From the NCBI GenBank assembly GCA_002205965.3, contig NADL03000784.1, positions 930,001 to 994,000 of the forward strand: 64,000 nucleotides of DNA, in the 5' to 3' direction. Position 1 is the stretch's first letter. Every line of letters starts with the position of its first letter. The stretch comes from Kappaphycus alvarezii (taxonomy: Eukaryota > Rhodophyta > Florideophyceae > Gigartinales > Solieriaceae). The notes below the pieces were generated by a model. It did no database searches. It was not told the origin of the DNA and saw only the letters and a program-made list of their open reading frames with translations. The position numbers and the translations under genes were made by a program. Below, one piece after another: positions 35,281 to 47,032 of this stretch.

Positions 35281-35890
35281 ACAGTATCCTTTGCACCATT
35301 CGCAGTAAACCAACCCCTTTGAGTACCCTACTTAGGCCTCGTCCGCGATTGCTCTTATCAGGAAAAGGAGTAAGCTACCCTCTAAATGTTCCTAGGAAAA
35401 TAAAATAAACCACCCCTTTGAGTAAACCACCCCATTTAACCTTTAAGGTTATCTGGAAATTTATATAAACCACCCCATTTAACCCCTGTTGTCGCTAGCA
35501 CCGGGTTAGTACAGGATAGATACTCAGTGAAGTAAAGTTTCTCTCTAGCCATGGATTTATCTGTACAGGGTCTATATTTCACCTTGCTGGTGATGTAGTA
35601 GTGGTGGGTGAGTTCTTTTTCCATAGACCAACCCATACCAACCCATTAAGTAAAGCACCATATTTGCCCCTTTAACTTCCAAAATTAGGCCTGGTCTGCG
35701 ATTGCTGTTATCAGGAAAATTAAGCAAACCCAAACGTTACCCCTTTAAGTTCCATTTACCCAAACATTTAAGTAAACTACCCCGTTAACTTTAGACAAAC
35801 CCATATCTACCCCACTAACAATTGCTACCAGGAAAATTGAGTAAACCACCTCATTTCACCCCATTAACCCCTTACACAGACCGCTCAGTA
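35281..35890. repeat. Clustered degenerate repeats (AGTAAACCACCCC family)
   Basis: At least five copies of TATCAGGAAAATTAAGTAAA-like sequence followed by CCACCCCATTTAACCCC and sometimes preceded by GGCCTCGTCTGCGATTGCT. The family recurs at 43530-44460 and, in the other orientation, at 28850-28885 and 30360-30385. Confidence 0.7.
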
Positions 35891-37423
35891 CTGAATGAAG
35901 GGTACTACTCGAAATCTATATTCGCAGTACAAAGTGGTGCCACAAAGAGTATAAACTGCGTTACACTTGCATCAAATATGAATTGAAGGGTTCCTTCTTG
36001 AACAATCCCAACAGCTGTTTAGTGCCTTTCTGGAAAAATAATTCATATTTGTGCTGCATTCTTATCCATAACAATCATTTCTGCTCGTTGCGGCATACCA
36101 GGTACATTTCCGATACTGAGAGACGTTCTCAGTTAAAGGATGTCATCATGCACGTTCTTCCAACTTATCTACAAGCAGATATGGTCGGTTGCTGTACCTT
36201 GGAAAATGTTCAGTTCGCAAACTCAGATTCCTCTGCGTAGCTCAGCTACAGAAGGTTAAGTCCCGTAGCTTGAGGTCATGACATGACAGGCTAATCTTAA
36301 GCAGAAGGCTTCGCTAATTCGCAACCATGCTCCAATATTGACAGTACTGCACCCGTAATACAATCATGAAACCAATAGGTCAACGACTCTATTCAACAAA
36401 CAAATTTCTCTTACATAAAAATGGATCGTGGCAAATATTGACATCAAAACTAAAGCTGCAGCCTAAATGGGATGTTTCTCGCGAAAAGAAATTCCAAAGA
36501 AAGGCATTGAGCCAGAATAGTGGACTCCGTAACTTTTAGGGGCAGTATCACAAGACGAATCGGGTGGTTCTGTACAATTCAATACAGACATACATATATA
36601 AGGCAGCCTCACGCTTATACAGGTCTGTCCTTTCGAAGGAGTGCTGCTCGCTTCTCCGAAACAAGCTATTTTCCAGGGCAACGCAGCTCCTTTATCACTG
36701 CAAACTTAGAGAGCATGGAACAACATGCCGCTACACACCTAAAAAGCGTGATTCTCCGTTTTCCGTGCTGGGTCCCTCACTGATAGCGACCTTCTCTTCT
36801 GCACTGGCCCTGATCGCACATCCTGTTGGAGCTCCATGGCAAGTTTCTCTTCTGAATCCCGCGTCTGACACCCGTCCCCATTCGTCACAGAGTTAAACAA
36901 AGTGATAGTAAATGGCTCGTGGTTGACGACGGCGACATTGCATTAGCTCGCGTCCAAGGAATAGTTGTCTTCAATACTACGGACAAACGAAAATCTGCGT
37001 CGGAAAAAATAGTTTACCTCCTTCAAAAATTCTCCGTTGTAAAGTAGACGTCTGCTTGCTGTTCATTTGGAATCCATCTTCTGCATCGAAACATGACTCA
37101 CGGGAAATGAATGCCCGCCTAAGAATAACGAGCACGTGTGTCCCAGCAGCCGTACGCCCAACCCCAAACAGATTTTGTAGTGAACAAGTTATGCAGCCCA
37201 GATGAGGGAGTCCTTTCTAACCACGTACCAGGCCCCTATGCGAAACATCTTCGGAACACTGATCCTAAGTATACGGGAATACCAGTATTTCCAGAGCAAA
37301 TAATATTCCAGGGAGAGAATACAAAGACCATTGTTAGAAACCCAGTAAGAAAGACATACCATAATAACAAATTCCTGTCAATTCGGAGCTGCTATGCAGT
37401 CCCAAACTCTGAGCATATCAAAT
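35891..37423. other. Intergenic, no gene recognised
   Basis: The largest frames (35983-36240 and 36564-36896) carry no recognisable domain and overlap frames on the other strand. The right part is the 3' flank of the HEAT-repeat gene and may hold a small last exon (see findings). Confidence 0.45.
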
Positions 37424-40063
37424 TCATCGAGAAAGCAAGGTTCGCCGAAACCACAAACGGAACTTACCCTTTTTCCTTTGCGGTCTGTGGCGATCTCCAG
37501 ACTTGTCTCGCTTATCTTTTGACCTCCTCTCTGCGTTTGCCTTGCTCGTGCCGTTTTGTTCATCAGAGCGGGGCTTTTCTTCGCGGCTAGAAAGATTAGG
37601 GGCTCCAGCAGCGAGGTGGTTCCCAGCTGCAACTGCCTCGTTCGATGTGCCACCTGCGGCACCCAATGCACTGTAAGTTACAACGGTCTGTTTAGCACCT
37701 GACGCTCCATCTGTGTTGTTCGTAAACGACGCATTTCGGCGGATGGGACCTTTGAATTCGGGGTTGCGGCTGTTATCACCATCAGCACCGCTCTCCTTAC
37801 TCTGGTTATTTGCCTTCCTCTTCTGACGCTGAATGAAGAACTTTCTTTCCGCTGCCTCCTTCTTCGCATTTTCCGCTTGTTGGGTTGGTGTCTTTGGAGC
37901 CATTTTGGTGATTTTGTCTCGTACCACCCTCGCTTCCTCCCGTATTTCTTGGTCGTCATCGTTCACTAGAGACTCTAATGCAGCCCTGAAAGTTGATTTT
38001 GTTCCACAAGCAACAGCTACTTCGGGCATTAACCTCGTTAGACGAAGACGAACGTTTGCCACAGGATCTCTTGATAAAGATAACAGCTCAGATGCAAACA
38101 AATGTGTAAACAACCTGTGACTCAATATCCGCAGTGCCACCGTGCTCCCGTCGATATACGCTAGACGAGTCCAGTACACTTTTCCGCGGGCCCATTCCGA
38201 TCGGAAATGTTTCAGAATGTGATCCCTTCTCCTCACATCTGGAATGTACCGAACAACCGAAATAAGAGCTGATATGGACGCTCGACGAACAAGGTACGTC
38301 GATTCTCTTGCCATCTGAAAAAGAAGTGGCGCAACGTGCTCACACAGCATATCTTGTGGGATTCGACTAGCGCATTGATCAATCTGCTTTGCAAGCAACT
38401 CCTGCGTTCTCCACGAGTCATGGGCCATAGTCTCAAGCGACTGAAAGATCGGAGCAAGCTCTCGGGCTGGGGAGTCCTTGGCGTTAGGGCTCACTTGTGG
38501 AGAGCCGCTTGGTCCTCCCGATAGCAGTGTGAGAAGTTCTGCAAAGTGTGCAAGGGAGTTCATGCGAACTTGAGGATTTTGATCGGTCATTAAGTTAGCA
38601 ATCGAGGTCAAAATTTCATCCCGAAGATCTCCGTTTCCTAGCACGCGTGCTGTCTCATGAATCCCGGCCGCCAGTGTAGCGCGGGTCTCGACATCAGTAT
38701 CAGCAGAGAGGGCATGAACAACACCGCGAATTTTCTCCGGTCTCCTTGCGCCACACACAAGTGCCACGGCAGGGACGTTAAATGCACACCAATGCCGAAC
38801 AGTAGGACCATTGCACGTTACCATCCGACGCAGAGCATTCAGAGCCGTGTTCCAAGTCTCCTCGTTCGCAAACAAGGGATGCACAGCGCACAGGAAATAT
38901 CCGTAAACCTCGGAAAATATCTCGAGCATCAGGTAGGTGTCATCATCAACAGTCCGTAGGTCCGAGGATGCTACCGTGCTTGCGTTTGTGCACTCGCGCA
39001 AAAAAGTAGGAAGCAACATAGTCTGGAAACTAGGAGATGTCTCCGACTCATTCTTATGCGCTTCTGCAGATCTCGCAACAGCGCGCATGGCGGCAGCTCT
39101 CACACGAGCGTTGTCATCAGCCATTAATGAATGCAATTTTGGCCACAGTTGCTTTTCCGATATCCGTAGTGGCAACTTTGAACCAACCGACGCTAACGAT
39201 TGAGCAATCATAGCCCGCACGGACGGATCCTGGTCATCGCAAAGACGCATCGCTTGACCCAGAAACTGATCCTCCAGCTCTTTTGCGGTGAGGGCATCAT
39301 TCAGAGACCCAATAATCCTGGCGGCCAGGCGCCTCGACTCGACGGTTGCGCTCGATGCCCTGTCCACAGTAGCAGGTACCACAAGTTGCAAGACATCCTC
39401 ACGCTGAACCTGCGGCAGCATCATAGATAGAATCTCCCCCCACGCATCAAAGACATCACCACTCTCACTCATCTGAATAATCCGCAAGGCAGCAATTACA
39501 ATACGCTTTGCGACCGCCTCAGGGATGCGCATGTTGACGACAAAATACAAAGCCTCTGCGGCTGCCATCTGGACCTCCTCCTTCCATCGAACTGCATCGC
39601 GGCATATCTCGGGGACCATAAGTGTGAGCGTATCATCCGGACAATGTTCTAAAAACTGTGGAAATTGAAACAAGACAGCCAAGCGCTCCAAGTCAGAGCC
39701 ATCCAACAATACAAGGGTGGCATTAGCCACACTGGTCAATACGTCATCATTCAAGACGACAAATTCGACACCTGCACCATCAGGATCATAGGTGGCATTT
39801 GCCTTTTTGCCTTCCTCGGATTCCGGATTAAGACCGTCGGGATCAGTGACTGAGGAAGCGACTAGGGCGGGTTCGTTATCCGGGTCGGAGGATTGGGCCG
39901 ATAGCAGATTGGAATAGGAATGAGAAGGCGTCGTTTGTGGGGTTAGAGATGGCACGGAAGATTGGGATGATTCGGAAGTGGACAGAGCCAGGGCATCATC
40001 CACGGTGGTGCCGAAAGAAGTGGAGTTGGAAGGCAGCGGAACGGACGAGGCTTCTGCCGCCAT
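37424..40063 (-). CDS. HEAT-repeat protein, PP4 regulatory subunit 1-like
   Basis: 879 codons without interruption, starting MAAEASSVPLPS. After a Ser/Thr-rich, low-complexity N-terminus (about 1-90) comes an array of HEAT repeats over roughly residues 100-690. Clear units are DALTAKELEDQFLGQAMRLC...PSVRAMIAQSLASVG, then DDNARVRAAAMRAVAR, TDVETRATLAAGIHETAR, NPQVRMNSLAHFAELL and DPVANVRLRLTRLMPEVA. The scaffold resembles the PP2A A subunit, but its length and divergence fit PPP4R1-type regulatory subunits better. These hold a PP2A-like catalytic subunit and act in the cytosol or nucleus. The tail (about 720-879) is basic and disordered (KKEAAERKFFIQRQKRKANN, later RSKDKRDKSGDRHRPQRKKG). A perfect GTAAGT donor lies inside the last codons, so the true C-terminus may be spliced. 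It is probably a functional host gene; the subunit identity is less certain than the fold. Confidence 0.85.
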   Translation of the reverse strand: MAAEASSVPLPSNSTSFGTTVDDALALSTSESSQSSVPSLTPQTTPSHSYSNLLSAQSSDPDNEPALVASSVTDPDGLNPESEEGKKANATYDPDGAGVEFVVLNDDVLTSVANATLVLLDGSDLERLAVLFQFPQFLEHCPDDTLTLMVPEICRDAVRWKEEVQMAAAEALYFVVNMRIPEAVAKRIVIAALRIIQMSESGDVFDAWGEILSMMLPQVQREDVLQLVVPATVDRASSATVESRRLAARIIGSLNDALTAKELEDQFLGQAMRLCDDQDPSVRAMIAQSLASVGSKLPLRISEKQLWPKLHSLMADDNARVRAAAMRAVARSAEAHKNESETSPSFQTMLLPTFLRECTNASTVASSDLRTVDDDTYLMLEIFSEVYGYFLCAVHPLFANEETWNTALNALRRMVTCNGPTVRHWCAFNVPAVALVCGARRPEKIRGVVHALSADTDVETRATLAAGIHETARVLGNGDLRDEILTSIANLMTDQNPQVRMNSLAHFAELLTLLSGGPSGSPQVSPNAKDSPARELAPIFQSLETMAHDSWRTQELLAKQIDQCASRIPQDMLCEHVAPLLFQMARESTYLVRRASISALISVVRYIPDVRRRDHILKHFRSEWARGKVYWTRLAYIDGSTVALRILSHRLFTHLFASELLSLSRDPVANVRLRLTRLMPEVAVACGTKSTFRAALESLVNDDDQEIREEARVVRDKITKMAPKTPTQQAENAKKEAAERKFFIQRQKRKANNQSKESGADGDNSRNPEFKGPIRRNASFTNNTDGASGAKQTVVTYSALGAAGGTSNEAVAAGNHLAAGAPNLSSREEKPRSDEQNGTSKANAERRSKDKRDKSGDRHRPQRKKGKFRLWFRRTLLSR

Positions 40064-40960
40064 GCGAGGGGGAGAAGGGAAGAAAAAAAAGGGGGAAGGG
40101 TAAGGTGGTGGTCCTCGTCAGTAGAAGTATGACGTCGCGGGGAAGTTAAAAAGAAGAAGAAAAATGCGGTGACGCCGTTGCAGGTGGGATGGGGAACGTT
40201 CCAACAAACGGGAGAGGTTAGGAAACAGAGGGGCGCAAAGAATTGAAGTGCAAAAGCGGAAGTTATCGGCAAATCGCCGATAAGTTTGGGATGAACGAAG
40301 GGCAAGAGTGTCAGGGTGATGCAACCACGCAAGATCACGTATTGCTCACAAGAAACAACGTCCGTCCTCCCGCAGACGCCACGGAGACAAGCTGAATCGG
40401 AGCACCAATGAAGCGAGGATTTGCACAGAAGGAGCACGAAAAATGTTGCAAGATGGAGTGGAGGGCGAGGTATACGAGATATGGATTGATTGCAGCAAAA
40501 ATCGCGGAGAAATGAGACGTGGGCTTTGGGTATGGTACGGCGGGAAAACCAAGAGTGGCACCTGAAGACTTGGGATGGGGGGCACTTGGAGCGAAAGGGA
40601 CGCCAGAGTTCAGAAGAGGAGGAGGGGGAGGGGTAGGGGCGGGGACACTTGAAGCGAAAGTGTCAAAACGTTCAGAACGATGGGTCGTACCGGAGTGAAA
40701 GAGAAAAGTATGGCAAAGCCGCAAACTGAACGTTGTTTGCGCGGGTTCGCTTGCAAAAAGCTGGTGAGGGCATGGCGCCCTGCAACAGGTTGATTATTGA
40801 ACGTAGCACCACATAGCACACGTTGAAATTTTCCAATAAAATTAAACAAATTATTAGATTTAAGCTTACATGGCCGTTTAACGCGGCAAAAAGAAAAAAA
40901 AAAGAAAAAGAAAAAAAGGGAATGTAGCTTGTTAACGCGGTACACGTATGTGATTCAATG
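40064..40960. promoter_or_regulatory. 5' flank of the HEAT-repeat gene
   Basis: A purine-rich leader (40070-40105) lies just before the start codon. A perfect 8-bp inverted repeat TTATCGGC/GCCGATAA with a 5-bp loop sits at 40263-40283, about 200 bp upstream. An A-rich tract lies at 40889-40918. These could belong to the promoter, but nothing is diagnostic. Confidence 0.4.
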
Positions 40961-43529
40961 TGACATAGCTGTAAGGTGGGTCAAAACGGTCAGGAATTGA
41001 TATGAACATACCTACCGATCGATGAATCAAATTCTTTTTCCTGCACATTTGTCCAGCCACGTCGACGCACTGTAAGCATCCGTTTCCTGTGAATAGCAGA
41101 TCGAGCTCGTGCAATTGGTAACGCTATTTTATGTTACAGAACCTGCGCAGTACAGAATTGGAAAGACAACTGTAAACCGTTCAATACTGTACCTCGTGAA
41201 AAGTAAATTATGTAGTACAGTATAATCTTTTTCTTTATTGTTGACAAAAATTAACCCAAAAAACAAAGTGCCGATATCATTTCGAAAAGCAATTACTTAA
41301 ACCATTTGATAATCGCCATTGTATTTGCAAAATTATGGCGAAAGTACCTTTCGCTTCAGTAATCGGGGTATTACGAACAGCAATGTCCAGTTGTACAGTG
41401 CAGTACTGGTACGGGGTGCACAGTACAGTAAGTGAAGTCATCCTGAAAAAAAAGATGAGTACTGTAAACCTTGATTTTCTAAGACCGTTTTTGTCCAAGG
41501 GCCATTAGGAGTACCATTTTCCGCAAACTGAACCAGCTGCTACTTGACCGCCTTTCAGTTTCGAACATTCCTCTCTCCGTCTGTTGATTCGTCCTCAGGT
41601 TTCTGAAGATTTTCCCCTTTCTCGCCCGCAGTATTTCTGGACGGAAAATGCCAAAAGTCCAGAGTCCAGGATCTCGTTGACTTCCTTGTGCAATTTCTTC
41701 TGAACTGCGGGGAATTGCAACACTCCACTCCACGTGGCTTTTACTGTTGTATCTCAAAAGAGAACTTTTACAATTATATAGAGGGTTGGAAAGAATAAAA
41801 CACTCGAGCTCTTTTGGGAAAGGCTTCGGTCCATACTAAAGTCCAGATTGTTCTTGAGCTTGATCTCATTGGAATCCAAAGGCTGAATGATGTCACTATT
41901 TTCAAAGGCAACCAGCCAATAAGAAAACATTTCCTGATGACCTCCGCGATCCTCACCTTTTCCTTTCAAGTACAGGAGCCAACTGTGCATCCCCGTCAAA
42001 ACATCGAGATCTTTCAACCATTCCGCACTCGAGGCTCCCATGCTGCGGTCACCAATGGCTCTGCCACACCGCCTTATTAGCTGATGTACATTGTTCAGTA
42101 AATCATTTCAGACTGCATTGAGAGCCGAAATGTTACTCTGACAATAACCCGGGCTTACTTGATAAATGGCAGAAACGAGTTTCGAGTACAGCATTCCTTT
42201 TCCGTTTACCCCATTTCTTTAGAATCTCGAAGTTGCCGCTATTTTTGGCTCCCTGCACATATCCTGTTAATTTCAAATACTGTATTGTACTGTACATATT
42301 CATTTGCAACATAGCACCACCCGCTTTGCCCGCCACAGTAACTTTACTTCATCCACGGCTCGTCGCTGTTTTCCGGCAATCCTCCAACAGTATTTTTACA
42401 ATGAAAGTACAGTACATGTACCGTATAGTACTGTACAGTTTTGCACACATAGTTTTTCAAACTGTTGTCTCCTTTGAGAAATAATGTCCAGCATATTGTA
42501 ATAATCTTCTTGATCGCAACCAGGCAGATGGAGGTCTCGTAGCACCGACCCTGGCCAAACGGCGGAAAACGGAACACCATTCGATACTACAGTACAGTAT
42601 GTCGTACTGAGGGTATTGATCTTCTAACTATCGCCATTGACATCTGCGGACAGATTGGATCAACCGGATTTCAGGCTCTTCATGACCCTCGCTACTTTAC
42701 AGCTGAGCGTCGAGGGAATTACCCCCTCTCTGAATTCCGGAATCTCAAGACACGTGTCTCTGCGTTTGTTCTACAATACATCGCGGTTATCCAGAATCAC
42801 CGAAAACTGCGCACATGCCCTACCACCTGCAACTCCAAACAGGGCTCATGCGTGTTATCCTCCTCAACTCAATGGTCTCTTTGTCTCCCTTTTCTGCAGA
42901 TACGACTTTTGCGCATGTACTGTACTGTACGTAGCTGTACAGTATTTTGTAAATCTTTGCCGTACAAGATTTTCTCCGTTCTGCCTGTGGACATTTTGTC
43001 AAAAGCCAGGGAATCATCTCAATGTTTCACTGGCTCAATATCGCCTCAGTCCAAGACTGATGTCAAAACTGTCGCGCGACACACGGTGATTATTTTACTG
43101 TAAATACGGTATTTCGTGTCCTCACTGTACGTCTGTAACCTTTGCACCACTGGCACGATGTTCGATTCAGTGGGACCCCCATCTGAAGCATCATCCGAGG
43201 TCATCGGTGAGCACGCCATAACCATCGCGATGCGCAGCCGTAATTGCCCAGGGAGACTGAAATGTCACCTGTACCAGAAACTAAGCTACGCAACCTGGTC
43301 CACATGTGCCGCTTCGATAATTTCCCGCGCCCCACAACACACGGGGTTTTCCCTCCCAATAACCTCCTCTAGTAGTGTCCTCATGACCCTTCACGTAGCA
43401 CTTATTGTACATAACCTTAGGCAAAGTAAAAGTAAGACTCGCATGAAACCATCCCCATGAACACGTCATGTTCATTCATGTTTACGACGTAGCCAATAAT
43501 TGAAGAGTCTTGGGAACACAGACTACCTC
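40961..43529. other. Intergenic with palindrome clusters and unidentified ORFs
   Basis: TACTGTAC/GTACAGTA words occur at 41144-41225, 41390-41466, 42277-42297, 42406-42437, 42587-42612 and 42916-42947. Minus-strand frames 41479-41757 and 41754-42041 overlap by four bases and are moderately charged (LKDLDVLTGMHSWLLYLKGK). I do not recognise them. Confidence 0.45.
41144..42947. repeat. TACTGTAC/GTACAGTA palindrome clusters
   Basis: Six clusters, for example GTACTGTACTGTACGTAGCT at 42918-42937. Same word family as at 6.2-6.5 and 10.1-10.4 kb. Confidence 0.6.
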
Positions 43530-44459
43530 AATTATCATCAGGAAAACTGAGCAAAACACAACTCATTTAACCCCAGTAACACGTTCAAGGAAAATTAAGT
43601 AAACCACCTAATTAACCTAAACGTTCCAAGGGTGACGTCAAGGCGCGAGAGTGGGGTTATCACGGCCATGGAGAAGGACATAGACCTGCCTTTGATGGAA
43701 CCATACGCAACCGAGCGATTGTGGGTTCCGCTTTCTGCACGGACAGGTAGTACGTTCAACCCTGTCGACTTTACACTCAACCTCCGTTATCAGGAAAATT
43801 GTGTAAACCGCATTAACACAACCCCTTTTTTCAAAACTTCCCCACTATCCGTGTTCCCGTCCCATGTCCAACTGGATACACGACTACAGAGAGGAAGGCG
43901 AGGACGTAGGAGATTGACATGACTTGGACATCCCAGAGGATCCCGCAACGCCTTTCGCTACTCTTGTTCCCTAAAGAAACAGCACATAGTGAACTACCCT
44001 GTGGTACCGAACATCCCGCGCCAGTCACCTAGTGGCAGGAAGCTCCAATCTTCTACCTTGGTGGAAGCCGCCGAATTCCAAAAAACACCAAAAGGCGTCT
44101 ATGGCAGACGTCACGGCGCGAAAGTGCGGTTATTACGGCCACAGAGAAGGACACTAACTTGCCTGTGATGGGACCATACGGCACGGAGCGTTTGTGGGTG
44201 CCTGCTCGTTGGACGGACTGGTCTGATTCCAACTCTTTAGAAGGCGACGACGTCGGTGAGTGCGTTGCCGATCTGGAGGATTTAGAAATTGGTGGGGAGG
44301 AGGATGAGTAGGTGGTGGGCATATCTCGTGATGTGCTCAAGCATTTTGCCTGATACACACAACCTTCGATATCAGGAAACTCAAATTATGGGCCTCGTCT
44401 GCGCTATTGCTTTCATCAGGAAAACTAAGTAAACTTCCCCATTTAACCCTATTAACCAG
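43530..44459. repeat. Repeat block: AGTAAACC family plus a 96-bp direct duplication
   Basis: AGGAAAATTAAGTAAACCAC-type units occur at 43540-43615, 43787-43825 and 44395-44455. Between them 43634-43729 and 44107-44202 are direct copies of the same length (about 80% identical), 473 bp apart. Confidence 0.7.
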
Positions 44460-46373
44460 TTGGGAGTATCAACGTCAGGAGGATCTGAGGCAGTTTTCTA
44501 CGTTATACGGCGACTTTACGAGGAGCATGGCGAATACGCGGAGTATGCACTGTCAACCGTTGACCTTCAAAATGCGTTCAACTTTGTCTGCCGCAGTGCG
44601 TTTTTGACTGAGGTCGAGCAAAGATTCCCGGAGCTCTTCCCTTGGGTCCATTACACGTACGCTGTAAACTCGGGTCATCTGTGGTGTAGGGATGATATGC
44701 TACGGAGCGTGGTAGGCGTGCAGTAGGGCGATCCGCTGGGTCCACTTTTATTCTCCTTGTGCTGCAAAAAGTGATGCGGAAACTTAAAACCCGCCTGGAA
44801 AATGTGGGCGACATCACAAACAGGCCTTCTCTACTCCTTCAGCTGTGGTACTTGGGCGATGGCTATATAGTTGGCACCCATGAAGCCATTCGAACGGCAC
44901 TAGTTCCTCTCGTCCCCGGAGGTGCTCACTTCGGGTTTACACCTGCGCATGGATAAGTGTGCCGTTTGGTGGCCAACCGCCCCCCCACCTGTTCGGCAGT
45001 CCCACCCATGTGAGCTTCGCCAGAACTATGACGACGGGACAAAAGTGCTCCCGTCCCCATCGGGTCGGACCTATTCATGGAGCGCGAGATCTCAGAGCGC
45101 GTCACTTCGTTACAGCCCCTCCTCAAATCCTGTTAACCCTGGAGGATACACTCATGTGGCTATCCACCTTCTGCGGACCTGCTTTGGTGTGTTTCGGATC
45201 AACTACCTCTTACGTTTAGTTCCCCCTCATTCCACTCATAAGGGAGCTACGGAATTCGACACCGCTGTTGAAGACACGCTGCGGGGGTTGATGGGCGGGG
45301 TTCTGGACGACGACACTTTTCGGGAATCGCAACTTCCTATGGCGCCCTTTGGGCTCCGCAAGCCAACATGGCATCGGGCTCCGCTCCGCTAAGCTCACTG
45401 CGGCGGCTGCCTTCCTTTCCTCGGTATCCCTCACACGTGCCTTGTGCTCTACCCTTCTCCCTGTGCTACAGAACACTGCTCTACAACGTTACACATCCGC
45501 AGTTCGGGCGCAGACGAGTGAAAGACACAAGTGGTACCCGAGAAGGTGGTCGAGTTCACGGCTATCGACTCAATGCAGCGGTTTGGGCAAGGGCAACTCG
45601 CTCGCCCAGTTGAGGAAAAGGCCTTTAGACGCCATGTCAAACGAGGATGAAAAGACCGCGGCGTTCCGAGCCTCGTTGTCAGTGGATGGTTGCAAGGACT
45701 ACCTCTCATGCTAACCGGCTCCAGGCTTGGGTACCTACATCTCGGACCGCAATTACAAGACGTGGCTACAGTTCTATTGCAGGGCACCATTGCTCCCTCC
45801 CGCTTCAAAATGCCACAAGGGGGGATGCACGACACTAATGGATCAGTACGGTGACCACGCGCTGTGCTGTGCCTACAGATCTAACCGCGGGTGGCGGCAT
45901 GACCCGCAAACAAGGTTGTTTGCCACAGACCTCTCCAAAGCCGCCCGACACCCTATCCTCGAGCTCCCACAACGCGGCCACGCAGTTCGCCCGTACATCA
46001 AGGCGCTTGGAGAGAACGGGAGCACGGAGTATTACGACGTAACCGTCATCCATCCCTTGACCCCCCTGCCTCCCCTCCCTGGCGCGATGCCCACTCAAGC
46101 CCCTTAACCATGCTCGCCTTGGCAAGGACACTCGCTTTGCCGAATTGATACGTGCAAAGGGTCCTGGTATCGCTTCATTCCTCTTCCACTCTCCACGTCG
46201 CGGGGCTTGCACCCGACTGCTCGGTACTTCGCCAACCGGGTTGCGACTGGCATTGCCGCACGTGCAGCTGTTCCGATTGCTGAGGCGCGGCAAATACTGT
46301 TCGAATGTCACGTGGCGAGACTCGTCCAGATTAACACCAGTTGTCTGCTGGAAGGAATTTTGGGCGAATCTTA
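44460..46373 (+). mobile_element. LINE (non-LTR) retrotransposon, RT core to 3' end
   Basis: RT motif A is TVDLQNAFN near 44550-44576. Motif B is GVQ*GDPLGPLLFSL near 44718-44760, with one Gln codon now TAG. Motif C at 44849-44860 reads YLGD within WYLGDGYIVG, where WYLDDG is expected. Further right is the DQYGDHALCC...RHD zinc block (about 45840-45905). The terminal domain ends ...CLLEGILGES with a stop at 46371-46373. Frame changes occur throughout. The 5' end is missing and the copy begins inside the repeat block. It is related to 4780-5942 and 18826-19281. Confidence 0.85.
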
Positions 46374-47032
46374 ATGAGAGCGAGTTGCTTCCAGAAAACC
46401 TCCGTTTTCCGAGTACTGTACCTACAGTAGTTGCAACGCATTGTACGTAGGCCTCTTCTCTGTAATCATTAACCCTCGTCTTCGTAATCTCTACCTTAAC
46501 CTCACCTACAGTATTGTACAGTACAGTGCGCGAAATGCCTTTAGAGCACCCCCTGTTTTTAACAATATTTCAATAAATATGGCTTGGATTGAACTGAAAC
46601 TTGGTAGACGTCAGCTTCTCTACCTAGTATATAAAGGGGCAAAATTTCACATCAATCCAACAATTTTATCTTAAAAATATTGAAAACGGCTACCAGGGGA
46701 GGTGAACCGCTTATAGAACATAACTGATAAAAAAGCTACAGTATTCCGCCATTTTCAGGCACCCATTTGTCACTTCTACCCTCAGGAAGACCATAGCAGT
46801 GATCGACTTCGTCTCCAAACAATTCAGATCAGCCCCCTAAAAACGGATCAAAATTTGAATTTTAACCGAAACATCACTTCAATTTTGATATTTTCACATA
46901 AAATCTTGCCCCTTCACTCTTGCCTCCATCACAAGGCACCTAAAATATCAGTATGAATATTAGCTATCTGATCGAGTACACAGCCGCCCACATCTTTCAA
47001 ATATTAAAGAACCCAACCTTTTTCTCCTCAAG
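46374..47032. other. Intergenic, no gene recognised
   Basis: GTAC-type words at 46414-46432 and 46508-46525, otherwise AT-rich. It contains the left flank of the copia LTR. Confidence 0.5.

Noticed and set aside
22000..36000. Possibility that the AT-rich zone is an integrated large virus or organelle DNA
   Set aside because: No capsid, polymerase, packaging ATPase, rRNA or organelle gene is seen; the one recognisable piece is copia.
37138..37590. 150-codon plus-strand frame overlapping the HEAT-repeat gene end
   Set aside because: No domain, no plausible codon pattern, and partly antisense to a clear gene.
40335..40724. Minus-strand 129-codon Pro/Ser-rich frame upstream of the HEAT-repeat gene
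   Set aside because: Low-complexity translation of promoter DNA; overlapping frames look equally good and no domain is visible.
45835..46311. 158-codon minus-strand frame
   Set aside because: Antisense to the LINE zinc block and terminal domain, which match known LINE structure.
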